DNA of 11,953 bases from CAZPYT01 sp964590955 (GTDB lineage: Bacteria > Patescibacteriota > WWE3 > UBA101185 > UBA10185): positions 1 to 11,953 of the forward strand of contig CAZPYT010000029.1 in the NCBI GenBank assembly GCA_964590955.1, in the 5' to 3' direction. Positions 1-7,555 of the stretch are shown here, piece by piece. The translations under genes were made by a program, and so were the position numbers. Numbering within the stretch: position 1 is the stretch's first letter; the number at the start of each line of letters is the position of its first letter. A model generated the notes under the pieces. The model did not search any database and was not told where the DNA came from. It saw only the letters and a list, made by a program, of their open reading frames with translations.

Positions 1-1187
1 CCTCCCTCATCGGTAACGATAGCAGAAGCGCGCCTCATAGCAGGAACATAATCCGGATTAGTCATAACAGCCACTAATACATCTCCTTCTTTTACTTTAT
101 CAATTTCGCTGGCATTCTTTATGATTCTAACTGTACCGTGAGCAACTCCCGGTGATGCTGCCAAACCTTCAAACAATAACTTTCCCTTTTTTGCAGGATC
201 TATTGCTTCAACATCTTCTTTTGTCGAAACTTCAGATTTCAGTGTGGTTACAGGCCTGGCTTGTACGATATACAACTTACCGCCTTCCATACCCCACTCA
301 ATATCCTGCGGATGCTTATAATGTTCTTCAATATGCATTCCGATTTTTGCAAGCTTTACAACAAGCTCATTTTTCATTTTTTGAGTGGTTTGGAATTTCT
401 TTGATACGGGAACTTCACCGTCTATAGTAAACTGCCATGTTTGTTTAGCGATATTTTTGTCAGTTATTTTTCCGGTTTTTTTATTATAGATATACTGATC
501 AGGAGTCAACTCACCGGACACAACCGGCTGACCTAAACCAAAGGCAGCTTCGATAGAAACCTCATCTCTATTATTTGTCAACGGATTTACCGTAAACATA
601 ATACCTGAAATTTCTGACTGAACCATAAGTTGAACCGGTACGGCAATTCCAATTTTAAAGTGATTAAATCCTTTTTCGGTTCTGTAAAATATTGCCCTGG
701 AAGTAAAAAGGGATGCCCAGCATTTTTGCACATGCTTAACGACATCCTGCCAGCCGACAACGTTCAAATATGTGTCCTGTTGACCTGCAAATGACGCATC
801 AGGCAAATCTTCAGCAGTAGCAGAAGATCTTACAGCAACACGTTTGTCATGAGCACCACATAATTCTTTGTAAGATTCCTTTATTTGATCTTCCAGTGAT
901 CCCGGCATCTTTGCAGACATTATTGCTGTTTGAATATTTTTAGATGCCTGTTGTAATTTCTTAGAATCATCAACATCAAGAGTTTTCAACTCTGTGATAA
1001 TTTTAGATTTCAATGAGGTGAGCTCAATAAAGTCATAATAAGCTTTTGATGTGACAATAAAGCCGTCAGGTACAGGTATCTTTGCATTAATCATTTCTCC
1101 CAGATTAGCGCCTTTACCCCCTACAATCGGAATATCATTTTTTCCAACCTGTTTAAAATGAAGTACTTGGGCATTCTGTTTATTCAT
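1..1187 (-). CDS. ppsA: Phosphoenolpyruvate synthase (pyruvate, water dikinase), N-terminal part, cut by window edge
   Basis: I read this from the minus strand: ATG at 1187, open to the left edge, 395 whole codons of a protein usually about 750-800 residues long. The enzyme makes phosphoenolpyruvate from pyruvate and ATP through a phosphohistidine intermediate, and is cytoplasmic. Visible parts are the PEP/pyruvate-binding ATP-grasp domain (GGKGANLGEM at 23-32, VRSSATAEDLPDASFAGQ at 119-136, GIMFTVNP at 195-202, EAAFGLG at 213-219, IEWG and VQARPVTT at 296-315). The start of the swivelling phosphohistidine domain follows (ASPGVAHGTV at 344-353). The last readable residues are VTDEG, the stretch just ahead of the catalytic TxHAAI histidine, which lies outside the window. 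It sits 47 bases after the phosphohexomutase and is probably co-transcribed with it. A weak purine stretch (AAAGAAAG) precedes the ATG. The incompleteness is due to the window edge and is no sign of a broken gene. Confidence 0.95.
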   Translation of the reverse strand, partial: MNKQNAQVLHFKQVGKNDIPIVGGKGANLGEMINAKIPVPDGFIVTSKAYYDFIELTSLKSKIITELKTLDVDDSKKLQQASKNIQTAIMSAKMPGSLEDQIKESYKELCGAHDKRVAVRSSATAEDLPDASFAGQQDTYLNVVGWQDVVKHVQKCWASLFTSRAIFYRTEKGFNHFKIGIAVPVQLMVQSEISGIMFTVNPLTNNRDEVSIEAAFGLGQPVVSGELTPDQYIYNKKTGKITDKNIAKQTWQFTIDGEVPVSKKFQTTQKMKNELVVKLAKIGMHIEEHYKHPQDIEWGMEGGKLYIVQARPVTTLKSEVSTKEDVEAIDPAKKGKLLFEGLAASPGVAHGTVRIIKNASEIDKVKEGDVLVAVMTNPDYVPAMRRASAIVTDEG

Positions 1188-1234
1188 ATTTTTGTTCTTT
1201 CTTTGGCAGGCTTGTCACCGCCGTAAACTTTTAG

Positions 1235-2623
1235 TTAAAAATTTATATCTAACTTAATTATACTAACACTTTTTAATGCGTCACGTATTATTTGCAAAAG
1301 CATTTCTTTTTCTTGGTCATCTTTTCCTTCTGCTCTAATACTTAATATAGGTGTGGTGTTTGACGCCCTGATCAAAATCCATCCTGAATCTGTTACCAAC
1401 ATACGCACACCATCAATATCAACAACTTTTTTGTATTTTATGTTCTTCATCAGGTAAATTTTGAGTATATTTATAACTTTAAATTTCATATCATCCGGAC
1501 AATCAACTTTTATCTCACCGGTTGAATGTCTCTGCGGAAATTCGGCCATCATTTCAGATAAAGTCTGTTTTGATTTTGACAATATTTCTACCAAGCGCAG
1601 CGATGCATAAACCCCGTCATCATAACCGAAATATCTATCGGAAAAATAAATATGACCTGAAAATTCAGCTCCAAGAATGGCTTTATTTGCAACTTCATCT
1701 CCAAAATAAGGATGCCCTGTACGCATTACTTTTGGAATTCCGCCAAACTCTTTGATGTAGTGATCAAGAAGCGCAGAACTTTTTACATCGTAAACTACAG
1801 TCCTTCCGGGATATTTCTTTAGCACATGTTTTGAATATAAAAGCAGCATTTGGTCAGTAGCATACATTTGTCCCTTTTCATCTACCATACCAAATCGGTC
1901 ACCGTCAGTATCATAAGCCAAACCTACATCTGCGCCGGAATCCAGAACATAATGCTTTAAATCATGCATAAATAATCTATTCTCAGGATCAGGCACACCA
2001 TGAGGAAAGTTACTGTCATAGCGACAATAAACAGGCAGAACATCACATCCTAACTTTTTAAATATTTCAGGAGCAACATTGCTGGTAGCACCGCTTCCGC
2101 AATCGACAACTACTTTTATTTTTTTATTGAATTTAAAACTTTTTACAAGATAATCTATATATTTTCCGGTAAGATCTTTTGACTCAACTTTTCCTTGCCC
2201 TGTGGTGTAGGCGCCGCGTTCAAGCATAAAACGAAGCATTAGTATCAAATCTCCATAAAATGATTTTGCATTTCTGTAATCTATCCTTATACCGTTGTAT
2301 TCTTTAGGATTATGGCTGGCAGTAACATTTAATCCCATATCAAATACTGAATCTGTAGTTAAAAAGTGAATTACAGGTGTTATAGAAATTCCAATGTCTG
2401 TGACGTAACATCCTGTATTTTCAAATCCACTAATTAATGCTCTGCTTAATGAAGGGGAGCTCTTTCTGTCATCACGACTAATTACAACTTTCGGGTGCTC
2501 TTTTTTCTTTCGTAAAATCGTACCCATCGCCAAACCCAGATGAAAAACTGTATCTTCATTGAGCTCACTAGGATATATCCCTCTTATATCATAATTTCTA
2601 AAAATGTTGTTAGAATATTGCAT
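1235..2623 (-). CDS. manB: Phosphomannomutase/phosphoglucomutase (alpha-D-phosphohexomutase family)
   Basis: A cytoplasmic enzyme that interconverts hexose 1- and 6-phosphates, feeding nucleotide-sugar synthesis for wall and surface glycans. All four family signatures are in place over 462 residues, a normal length. The phosphoserine loop TASHNPKEYNG is at 101-111 (Ser103), metal loop DTDGDR at 238-243, sugar-recognition loop GAEFSGH at 318-324, and phosphate-binding loop RASNTTP at 419-425. The last loop has Thr where many members have Glu (SNTEP). The N-terminal FRNYDIRGIYP is also typical. Whether mannose or glucose phosphate is preferred cannot be told from these motifs, so the symbol is provisional. 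The ATG lies 22 bases after the kinase gene with no clear Shine-Dalgarno site. The gene lies between the kinase and ppsA in a probable operon. Confidence 0.93.
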   Translation of the reverse strand: MQYSNNIFRNYDIRGIYPSELNEDTVFHLGLAMGTILRKKKEHPKVVISRDDRKSSPSLSRALISGFENTGCYVTDIGISITPVIHFLTTDSVFDMGLNVTASHNPKEYNGIRIDYRNAKSFYGDLILMLRFMLERGAYTTGQGKVESKDLTGKYIDYLVKSFKFNKKIKVVVDCGSGATSNVAPEIFKKLGCDVLPVYCRYDSNFPHGVPDPENRLFMHDLKHYVLDSGADVGLAYDTDGDRFGMVDEKGQMYATDQMLLLYSKHVLKKYPGRTVVYDVKSSALLDHYIKEFGGIPKVMRTGHPYFGDEVANKAILGAEFSGHIYFSDRYFGYDDGVYASLRLVEILSKSKQTLSEMMAEFPQRHSTGEIKVDCPDDMKFKVINILKIYLMKNIKYKKVVDIDGVRMLVTDSGWILIRASNTTPILSIRAEGKDDQEKEMLLQIIRDALKSVSIIKLDINF

Positions 2624-2645
2624 CGGGCAGTATCAATTCAACTTT

Positions 2646-3500
2646 TTACATTACTAAAGGCAGTGTGAAAATGAATTTGGAACCTTTTGGTTTGTTCGAT
2701 TCAACCCAGATTGAGCCTCCATGAGCATCCACAATACCTTTTGCAATAAAAAGACCTAAACCAGTACCCTTCTGGGTAGCGTTTTTTCTATTTTCCATTT
2801 GTACAAACTTATTAAATAACTTGTCCTGTAGATATTCCGGAATGCCAACGCCATTATCAGACACCTCAACTCGCGCAAAAGACTCATCCACCTTGTGAGT
2901 TGTTATTTTTATAAATCCGCCGGCATCGGTATATTTAAGAGCATTTGATAATAGATTATTCATTACATGTCTAATTCGCTCTTCATCAAATTCCAATTCC
3001 GGCAAACTTGAATCAAAGCTTGTCTCTACTTTCAAACCTTTTTCAATCGCAAGCGCTGTATAATAGTTGGCTTGATCTTCTAGAACGTGGTTAATGTTGC
3101 CGTTAGCTTTATGAATTTCAAATCTTCCCGATTCAATTTTAGAAACATCTAAAATATCATTTACAATCGCAAGAAGATCAGTAGTAGATTCTTTTATCTG
3201 GGTGAGCATAGTGTGCTTTTGGTCTCCGGATAACGCTTTCTCCTCTTTCATTACCAAGTCGACAGACCCGCGGATCACAGATAGCGGAGACCGCAGTTCG
3301 TGCACCATCATCGCTACATAATCATCGCGCTTTTTATTCATTTTAAAATGATCTGACTCTATTTTAAGTAAATGCTCATATTTACCCTTGATTTCAGCAA
3401 GATCCTGGTCCTTTTTTAGAAACATATAAAACAGTATGAGAAAGAGTAAAAGTAATATTACAACGAATATTATCAGCTGAATGCTAACAGACATACTCAT
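2646..3500 (-). CDS. Membrane-anchored sensor histidine kinase without an extracellular sensor domain
   Basis: A 284-residue two-component kinase. One N-terminal membrane helix (about 7-28) has almost nothing outside it, followed by a short linker with coiled-coil character (30-60). The HisKA dimerisation domain has the phospho-accepting His67 in HELRSPLSVIRG. The HATPase domain has the N box NNLLSNALKYT (181-191), G1 box DNGVGIP (215-221) and G2 box GTGLGL (245-250), so autophosphorylation should be intact. No PAS, HAMP or Cache domain is visible, so the input is unknown and may come through the membrane helix or a partner protein. The start is supported by AGGA nine bases upstream (complement of 3510-3513), overlapping the end of the response-regulator gene. 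The gap between the two genes is six bases, so the pair is surely co-transcribed. HATPase and HisKA identity is certain; the specific signal is not known. Confidence 0.93.
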   Translation of the reverse strand: MSMSVSIQLIIFVVILLLLFLILFYMFLKKDQDLAEIKGKYEHLLKIESDHFKMNKKRDDYVAMMVHELRSPLSVIRGSVDLVMKEEKALSGDQKHTMLTQIKESTTDLLAIVNDILDVSKIESGRFEIHKANGNINHVLEDQANYYTALAIEKGLKVETSFDSSLPELEFDEERIRHVMNNLLSNALKYTDAGGFIKITTHKVDESFARVEVSDNGVGIPEYLQDKLFNKFVQMENRKNATQKGTGLGLFIAKGIVDAHGGSIWVESNKPKGSKFIFTLPLVM

Positions 3501-3506
3501 CAGTTA

Positions 3507-3908
3507 TTATCCTGTTAGAGCGACACCGGCATCAGAAGCATCCCCAAGATAGGGAGCAAGTTTTTCGGGCAGCTCAGAAGGAACAAGATTATACTTCATT
3601 AGGTAATCATCAGCACCTAGTTCAACGGCTTTAGAAATATTCTCATCGGTACCAAAATTAGTGAGCATAATTACCGGGGTTTCAACCGTTTCCTCAGCCT
3701 CTTTAAGCTCTTTTAAAATATCAAGACCGTTAATACCGGGCAAAATGATATCCAGCAAAATTAAGTTCGGCTTTTCTTCTCTTATCCTTGATACAGCCAT
3801 ATTCCCGTCAGGTACATGTACTACATCATATCCTTTAATTTTCAGTTCCATAGCGCATAGATTGTAGAAAGATTGATCATCCTCTACTATTAATATTTTT
3901 TTAGCCAT
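3507..3908 (-). CDS. Stand-alone receiver-domain response regulator
   Basis: A 133-residue CheY-like protein made of one receiver domain and a short tail. Acidic residues Glu9, Asp10 and Asp11, the phospho-accepting Asp53 in LLDIILPG, Thr83 in MLTN, and Lys105 in DDYLMKYN are all present, so it should be phosphorylated in the usual way. No DNA-binding or enzymatic output domain is encoded, and the gene ends in two tandem TAA codons (3504-3509). It must therefore act by binding another protein or pass phosphate on. The neighbouring kinase is the likely phosphodonor. It is the first gene of a minus-strand run that continues into kinase, phosphohexomutase and ppsA. No Shine-Dalgarno site is seen before its ATG. 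Confidence 0.93.
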   Translation of the reverse strand: MAKKILIVEDDQSFYNLCAMELKIKGYDVVHVPDGNMAVSRIREEKPNLILLDIILPGINGLDILKELKEAEETVETPVIMLTNFGTDENISKAVELGADDYLMKYNLVPSELPEKLAPYLGDASDAGVALTG

Positions 3909-3980
3909 GTGTTAATGGTACTAAATGATGCACTATACTTCAAGTTGTCATTTTCTAATAAATAGAATATCCTTTTCCTC
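3909..3980. promoter_or_regulatory. Divergent promoter region between response regulator and LCP gene
   Basis: This 72-base gap must serve two genes that point away from each other. The stretch ACTATACT (3932-3939) reads TATACT on plus (3934-3939) and TATAGT on minus (complement of 3932-3937), so both strands offer a -10-like hexamer at nearly the same place. Matching -35 elements are poor on both sides. Another minus-strand possibility is TTGAAG-N17-TACCAT. The assignment is tentative. Confidence 0.35.
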
Positions 3981-4991
3981 ATGTGGAAATTTTTGTCGGC
4001 ATTTTTAGTTGTTATCTCAATAGGTATCCTTGGTATGGTTTTTATAAATATGAACAAGGATTTAGAAAAATCAGGGGTAGAACTAAGTCCCTTTACAAAA
4101 ATTACAAAAGAAATTGAGCCTGAAGAAAAAATTGAAAAACCGGAGGAAATAACAAAAAACGAAATAAATATGATGCTATTCGGAATAGACAGACGAAGCA
4201 GAGAAGAATATGGCTTTAGAACAGACATCATGATTCTTTTATCAATAGATATGGATTCAAAGAATGTTGTTTTAACATCGCTCCCTAGAGATCTTTGGTG
4301 GAATGGCGGCAGACTTAATGCCGCGTATCTGGCAGAAGGATGGAACGGTTTTCAAGATGCAGTAGAAACAATCACAGGAAAAAGACCTGAAAAGTTTATT
4401 CTCACTGATTTTAGGGATTTTTCATGGGTCGTAGATGCAATGGGAGGCGTGCCGGTTGCAGTTGACACTACTTTTACTGACAGTAGCTACCCGGTGGATG
4501 AAACTAAGGAATACCAAACAATTTCATTCACACAAGGTCCTGAGCTCCTTACAGGCGAGCGCGCGTTAATATATTCAAGATCCAGAAAAGGAGATAATGG
4601 CGAAGGCAGTGACTGGATGAGAATGAGAAGACAGCACAAAATATTAAACGGCATGTTAGACGCTGTCATACAACCAAAAAGTATTTTTAATCCAATGATT
4701 GTAGAAAGCGCATATAAGTCGGTAACAGAAGGCAAAATGGATACTAATCTTACGGTTGAAGATGCAAAGTATCTTTGGAGTTTTTACAAAGATAGAAAAG
4801 AATATGCTATCAGCTCACTATTTCTTGATTATGATTACCTTTATTCTCCCCCGCTGGAAGACTATGGAGGAGCATGGGTTTTAGTACCGACATCGGGATC
4901 ATATGATGACTTTAAAATGGTTTTAGATTCAACCTTAAAAGGAATTGAGCTACCTGCAGTAGAAACAGAATCAAATGATATTGAAAATTAA
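3981..4991 (+). CDS. LytR-CpsA-Psr (LCP) family cell-wall glycopolymer ligase
   Basis: A 336-residue membrane-anchored protein with one N-terminal helix (about 4-24), a charged Glu/Lys-rich linker (25-60) and an external LCP domain. LCP enzymes move glycopolymers from a lipid carrier onto peptidoglycan. Family marks are GIDRR (68-72, Asp70), RTDIMILLSID (80-90, Asp82), the LPRDLW motif (101-106, Arg103), and the conserved cluster YSRSRKGDNGEGSDWMRMRRQ (198-218) carrying the arginines and aspartate that hold pyrophosphate and metal. The start at 3981 is the only ATG after an in-frame TAG at 3963. No Shine-Dalgarno site precedes it. It diverges from the two-component operon and converges on the yraN gene, sharing four bases at the end. 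No LytR_C domain is seen. The substrate glycan is unknown. Confidence 0.9.
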   Translation: MWKFLSAFLVVISIGILGMVFINMNKDLEKSGVELSPFTKITKEIEPEEKIEKPEEITKNEINMMLFGIDRRSREEYGFRTDIMILLSIDMDSKNVVLTSLPRDLWWNGGRLNAAYLAEGWNGFQDAVETITGKRPEKFILTDFRDFSWVVDAMGGVPVAVDTTFTDSSYPVDETKEYQTISFTQGPELLTGERALIYSRSRKGDNGEGSDWMRMRRQHKILNGMLDAVIQPKSIFNPMIVESAYKSVTEGKMDTNLTVEDAKYLWSFYKDRKEYAISSLFLDYDYLYSPPLEDYGGAWVLVPTSGSYDDFKMVLDSTLKGIELPAVETESNDIEN

Positions 4992-5365
4992 GATTTGAAT
5001 ATACACTTGCGGATATACTGAATGCGATCTCTTAACTTGTAAATATATAATGCGTCCAACTGCCAACCAATATCTACTAAGCCTTCTCTACTCAAATAAG
5101 CAGTTATACACTTTCTAATTTTTGACAGTTTATATTTGGATATAATCGGATAACACTTGTAATTCGCAGCTTCCTTTTGAAATTTTGTTCTAAGCTTAAC
5201 TTCTACAAAATAAATACACGATACGTTTGTTGATTTAGGTTTTGTAATAAGATCAATTTCCCCATAACGACAGTACCAATTTTTATTTATTATTTTATAG
5301 CCTTTGCTTAAATAGAAATTGACTGCAAGTTGTTCTCCAAGTTTACCCAACTCGCGCTTGTTCAT
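4988..5365 (-). CDS. YraN family (UPF0102) nuclease-fold protein
   Basis: A small cytoplasmic protein of 125 residues, normal for the family, with the restriction-endonuclease-like core. Key residues are Glu11 in the GKLGEQLA helix, Asp38 in GEIDLI (35-40), and Glu55 and Lys57 in FVEVKLR (53-59), which together would form the metal site. The family is known by structure and motif, and its cellular role is poorly defined, with DNA processing or repair suspected. It is the last gene of the minus-strand run, 61 bases after the penicillin-binding protein gene, so it may be read from the dcw promoter or from its own. Its TAA stop lies in the same TTAA that ends the convergent LCP gene. C-terminal residues are basic and rich in Tyr and Ile. 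Confidence 0.85.
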   Translation of the reverse strand: MNKRELGKLGEQLAVNFYLSKGYKIINKNWYCRYGEIDLITKPKSTNVSCIYFVEVKLRTKFQKEAANYKCYPIISKYKLSKIRKCITAYLSREGLVDIGWQLDALYIYKLRDRIQYIRKCIFKS

Positions 5366-5426
5366 ATCTTTTTAAAATAGCAATGAGATTTAAAAAGAGA
5401 ATAGCGTAAACTCCATCTTAAATAGA

Positions 5427-7226
5427 TTATTGCTCTGAAGGTGCTGTTTTGTCAGGTGCAATTCCATAATATTTTACAAGTTCACTGGCAATATCCATCC
5501 ATAAAGGCACAGCAGTCTCTGCGGCAAAGATACTGCTTTGAGGTTCTTCAAGCTTTACTATCATAGAAAACTTTCGACTGTTTGCTAAAAAACCTACGAA
5601 AGTTGCATTAGTCTTTTCCGGGTCATATTTTCCTCCAATTGGAATCTGAGCAGTACCGGTTTTACCGGCAATTCTATAGTTTTTAAGAACAAAAAACTTT
5701 GCCTCACCGCTTCCGGTAGCATTTTCTAAAAGATCAACCATAGTATCCGAAGTTTCTTCTGAAATAACACGATTTATCTGTCTTGAAGGAAGTTCAATCA
5801 CTTTATCCTCATCAATAATTTCCTTTACAATTTTTGGCTGAATCAAAAACCCACCGTTTGCAATAACATTAAAAGCATTTATTACCTGCAAAGGTGTCGC
5901 AGAAATTCCTTGACCAAAAGAAGCTGTGGCAAGATCGATATCCGTCCAAGTTGTATACTCATGCAACTGGCCGGTGTCTTCTCCCTCAAGTTCTATTCCC
6001 GTTTTTTTACCGATTCCAAAATTTGAAAAGTATTCAGATAAATCTTTTGAGCCAACTAGATGACCAACCCATGCTGCACCAATGTTATTTGATTTTTCTA
6101 AAAGCTGATAAATATTTTGCACACCATGGTGTTTTCCGTCCCAGTTATCAATTACATAGTCGGAATAACCGACGGGCCCTTCATCGTTAAAAGTAGAATA
6201 GGGTGTTACCTTGCCCAATTCAAGAGCTGCTGCGACAGTCATAGGTTTTATAACAGATCCGGGCTCATAAGTCTGTGAAATACAAAGATTTCTACGTTCT
6301 TGGTTTTTTCTATTTTTTTCTTCATCAAACATTTCTTCAAAGTTAAAGTCATCAGGTTTATATGTAGGAAAATTCGCAAGCGCAATTACATCACCTGTAT
6401 AGGGATCCATAACAATAACACTGCCCGATTTTGCGCCATAATTGATCACACCGTCTTTAAGCATTTTTTCAACAATATACTGGACTGATCTGTTTATGGT
6501 TAGTACCAAATCTCTGCCCTTTATCGGTTCTGATTTTTTATAGCCTCCAATTAAAATCGGATTACCAAGCGCATCTCTTTCTTCCAAAATTCTTCCTTCT
6601 TTTCCTTTAAGGTCCCCGTTAAATTCACCCTCGATACCAAAATACCCGTGTTTTTCACCGCTTTCGTTAAAAGCTACAAAGCCTAACGCATGCGCAGCAA
6701 GTGAACCTTCAGGATAATAACGAACCGGCTCATCTTCAAAACCTATGCCGGAAAGATTTAGTTTTTCAATAACTTCTTTTTGTGTTGGAGTAATATTATG
6801 TTCGAGCACAACCCAAAATAGATTCTGATTAATTGAGTCCGTAATACTTTGTTTATTTTGCTTATAAATTTCGTACTTATCGATCTCCTCATCAGGTTCT
6901 TTTTTTGACAATTGAAACTCAGTCAGTAATTCTCCCAGTTTTTGTGATGTCGCATCTTTGTCTGAAATTTTTTTTGGCTCTGCATACAAAAGATAATGTG
7001 TCTGCGTACCGGCCAACACGACTTCATCTGATGTAATAATGTTTCCTCTTTTTGCAGGAATTACGGATAAATTCCAATATTGGTCCTGGGCATAAGCAGT
7101 ATAAACTTCATGATTAAGAATTTGAATATTGAACAGTCGTAAAAAAATTACAACAACAACAAAAACATAAGAAAAAAATAATATCTTTAATCTATTTTCA
7201 TGTTCGCCACTATGTTTTCTAGCCAT
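5427..7226 (-). CDS. ftsI: Class B penicillin-binding protein (FtsI/PBP2-type peptidoglycan transpeptidase)
   Basis: A monofunctional D,D-transpeptidase that crosslinks septal peptidoglycan, 599 residues. Order of parts: short basic cytoplasmic tail, one membrane helix (about 14-36), dimerisation/pedestal domain with the class B RG-motif at 57-67 (PAKRGNIITSD), then the transpeptidase domain from about 265. Catalytic motifs are SVIK (Ser324, Lys327) in EPGSVIKP, SNN (379-381) and KTGTAQ (522-527). The first motif has Val-Ile where STFK or STMK is commoner, but Ser and Lys are kept. No PASTA domains follow. Its position right after mraZ, rsmH and an ftsL-like gene, only two bases past the last, argues for the division enzyme (FtsI/SpoVD type) over an elongation PBP. 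No Shine-Dalgarno site is visible, so translational coupling to the ftsL-like gene is likely. Confidence 0.93.
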   Translation of the reverse strand: MARKHSGEHENRLKILFFSYVFVVVVIFLRLFNIQILNHEVYTAYAQDQYWNLSVIPAKRGNIITSDEVVLAGTQTHYLLYAEPKKISDKDATSQKLGELLTEFQLSKKEPDEEIDKYEIYKQNKQSITDSINQNLFWVVLEHNITPTQKEVIEKLNLSGIGFEDEPVRYYPEGSLAAHALGFVAFNESGEKHGYFGIEGEFNGDLKGKEGRILEERDALGNPILIGGYKKSEPIKGRDLVLTINRSVQYIVEKMLKDGVINYGAKSGSVIVMDPYTGDVIALANFPTYKPDDFNFEEMFDEEKNRKNQERRNLCISQTYEPGSVIKPMTVAAALELGKVTPYSTFNDEGPVGYSDYVIDNWDGKHHGVQNIYQLLEKSNNIGAAWVGHLVGSKDLSEYFSNFGIGKKTGIELEGEDTGQLHEYTTWTDIDLATASFGQGISATPLQVINAFNVIANGGFLIQPKIVKEIIDEDKVIELPSRQINRVISEETSDTMVDLLENATGSGEAKFFVLKNYRIAGKTGTAQIPIGGKYDPEKTNATFVGFLANSRKFSMIVKLEEPQSSIFAAETAVPLWMDIASELVKYYGIAPDKTAPSEQ

Positions 7227-7228
7227 TA

Positions 7229-7555
7229 TTATCTGCTATACAATGACGCAAGAGATGGGGCAGGAATTGACGCCAAAGGTTCTACCATTTCAACAAATCC
7301 TAAGGTTATCGCCTTTTCCTCAATATATTCAATAGACGTCAAATTTGACTCTTGAAACTCAAGATAAGCCACTGCTTTTTCAAGTTCCTCTTTTTCAGCA
7401 TATAAATCCTGAAAATCCTTGCCCTTCAAAGCTGCTACATTAGAAACTTTCATCTGAAACATCATACTGGTTATAAAACACACAAATGAAAACATACACA
7501 GATACTTATAAATTATTTCCTTCTTATATTCGTTCATAAATTCGCATTTTTGCAC
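7229..7555 (-). CDS. ftsL: FtsL/DivIC-like septum protein
   Basis: A 108-residue bitopic protein if the GTG at 7555 is used, or 102 residues from the ATG at 7537. Both starts lie inside the end of rsmH, and neither has a Shine-Dalgarno site, so translation is probably coupled to rsmH. It has a short basic N-terminus, one membrane helix (about 16-36), a coiled-coil segment (50-72, KEELEKAVAYLE), then SIEYIEEKAITLGFVEM, which resembles the conserved segment after the coil in FtsL and DivIC proteins. Such proteins scaffold the divisome and activate FtsW-FtsI. The assignment rests on topology and on the classic gene order rsmH-ftsL-ftsI, because sequence conservation in this family is weak. The tail is short and rich in Pro, Ala and Ser. 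Confidence 0.78.
   Translation of the reverse strand: MQKCEFMNEYKKEIIYKYLCMFSFVCFITSMMFQMKVSNVAALKGKDFQDLYAEKEELEKAVAYLEFQESNLTSIEYIEEKAITLGFVEMVEPLASIPAPSLASLYSR

Noticed and set aside
1..1187. ppsA as a truncated pseudogene
   Set aside because: The frame is open to the window edge with all expected motifs in order. The loss is due to the window boundary.
1188..1234. Hairpin terminator between the phosphohexomutase gene and ppsA
   Set aside because: Pairing of GGCGG with CCTGCC is short and mismatched and lacks a T-run, so read-through in one operon is more likely.
3890..4231. Minus-strand open frame of 113 codons opposite the LCP gene
   Set aside because: It lies antisense to a well-supported LCP domain and overlaps the response-regulator start. 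Its low-complexity Ser/Ile/Phe protein has no motif.
5366..5426. Terminator between the PBP gene and yraN
   Set aside because: Only a six-base AT-rich match (ATTTAA/TTAAAT) is found, with no GC stem and no following T-run in a proper place.
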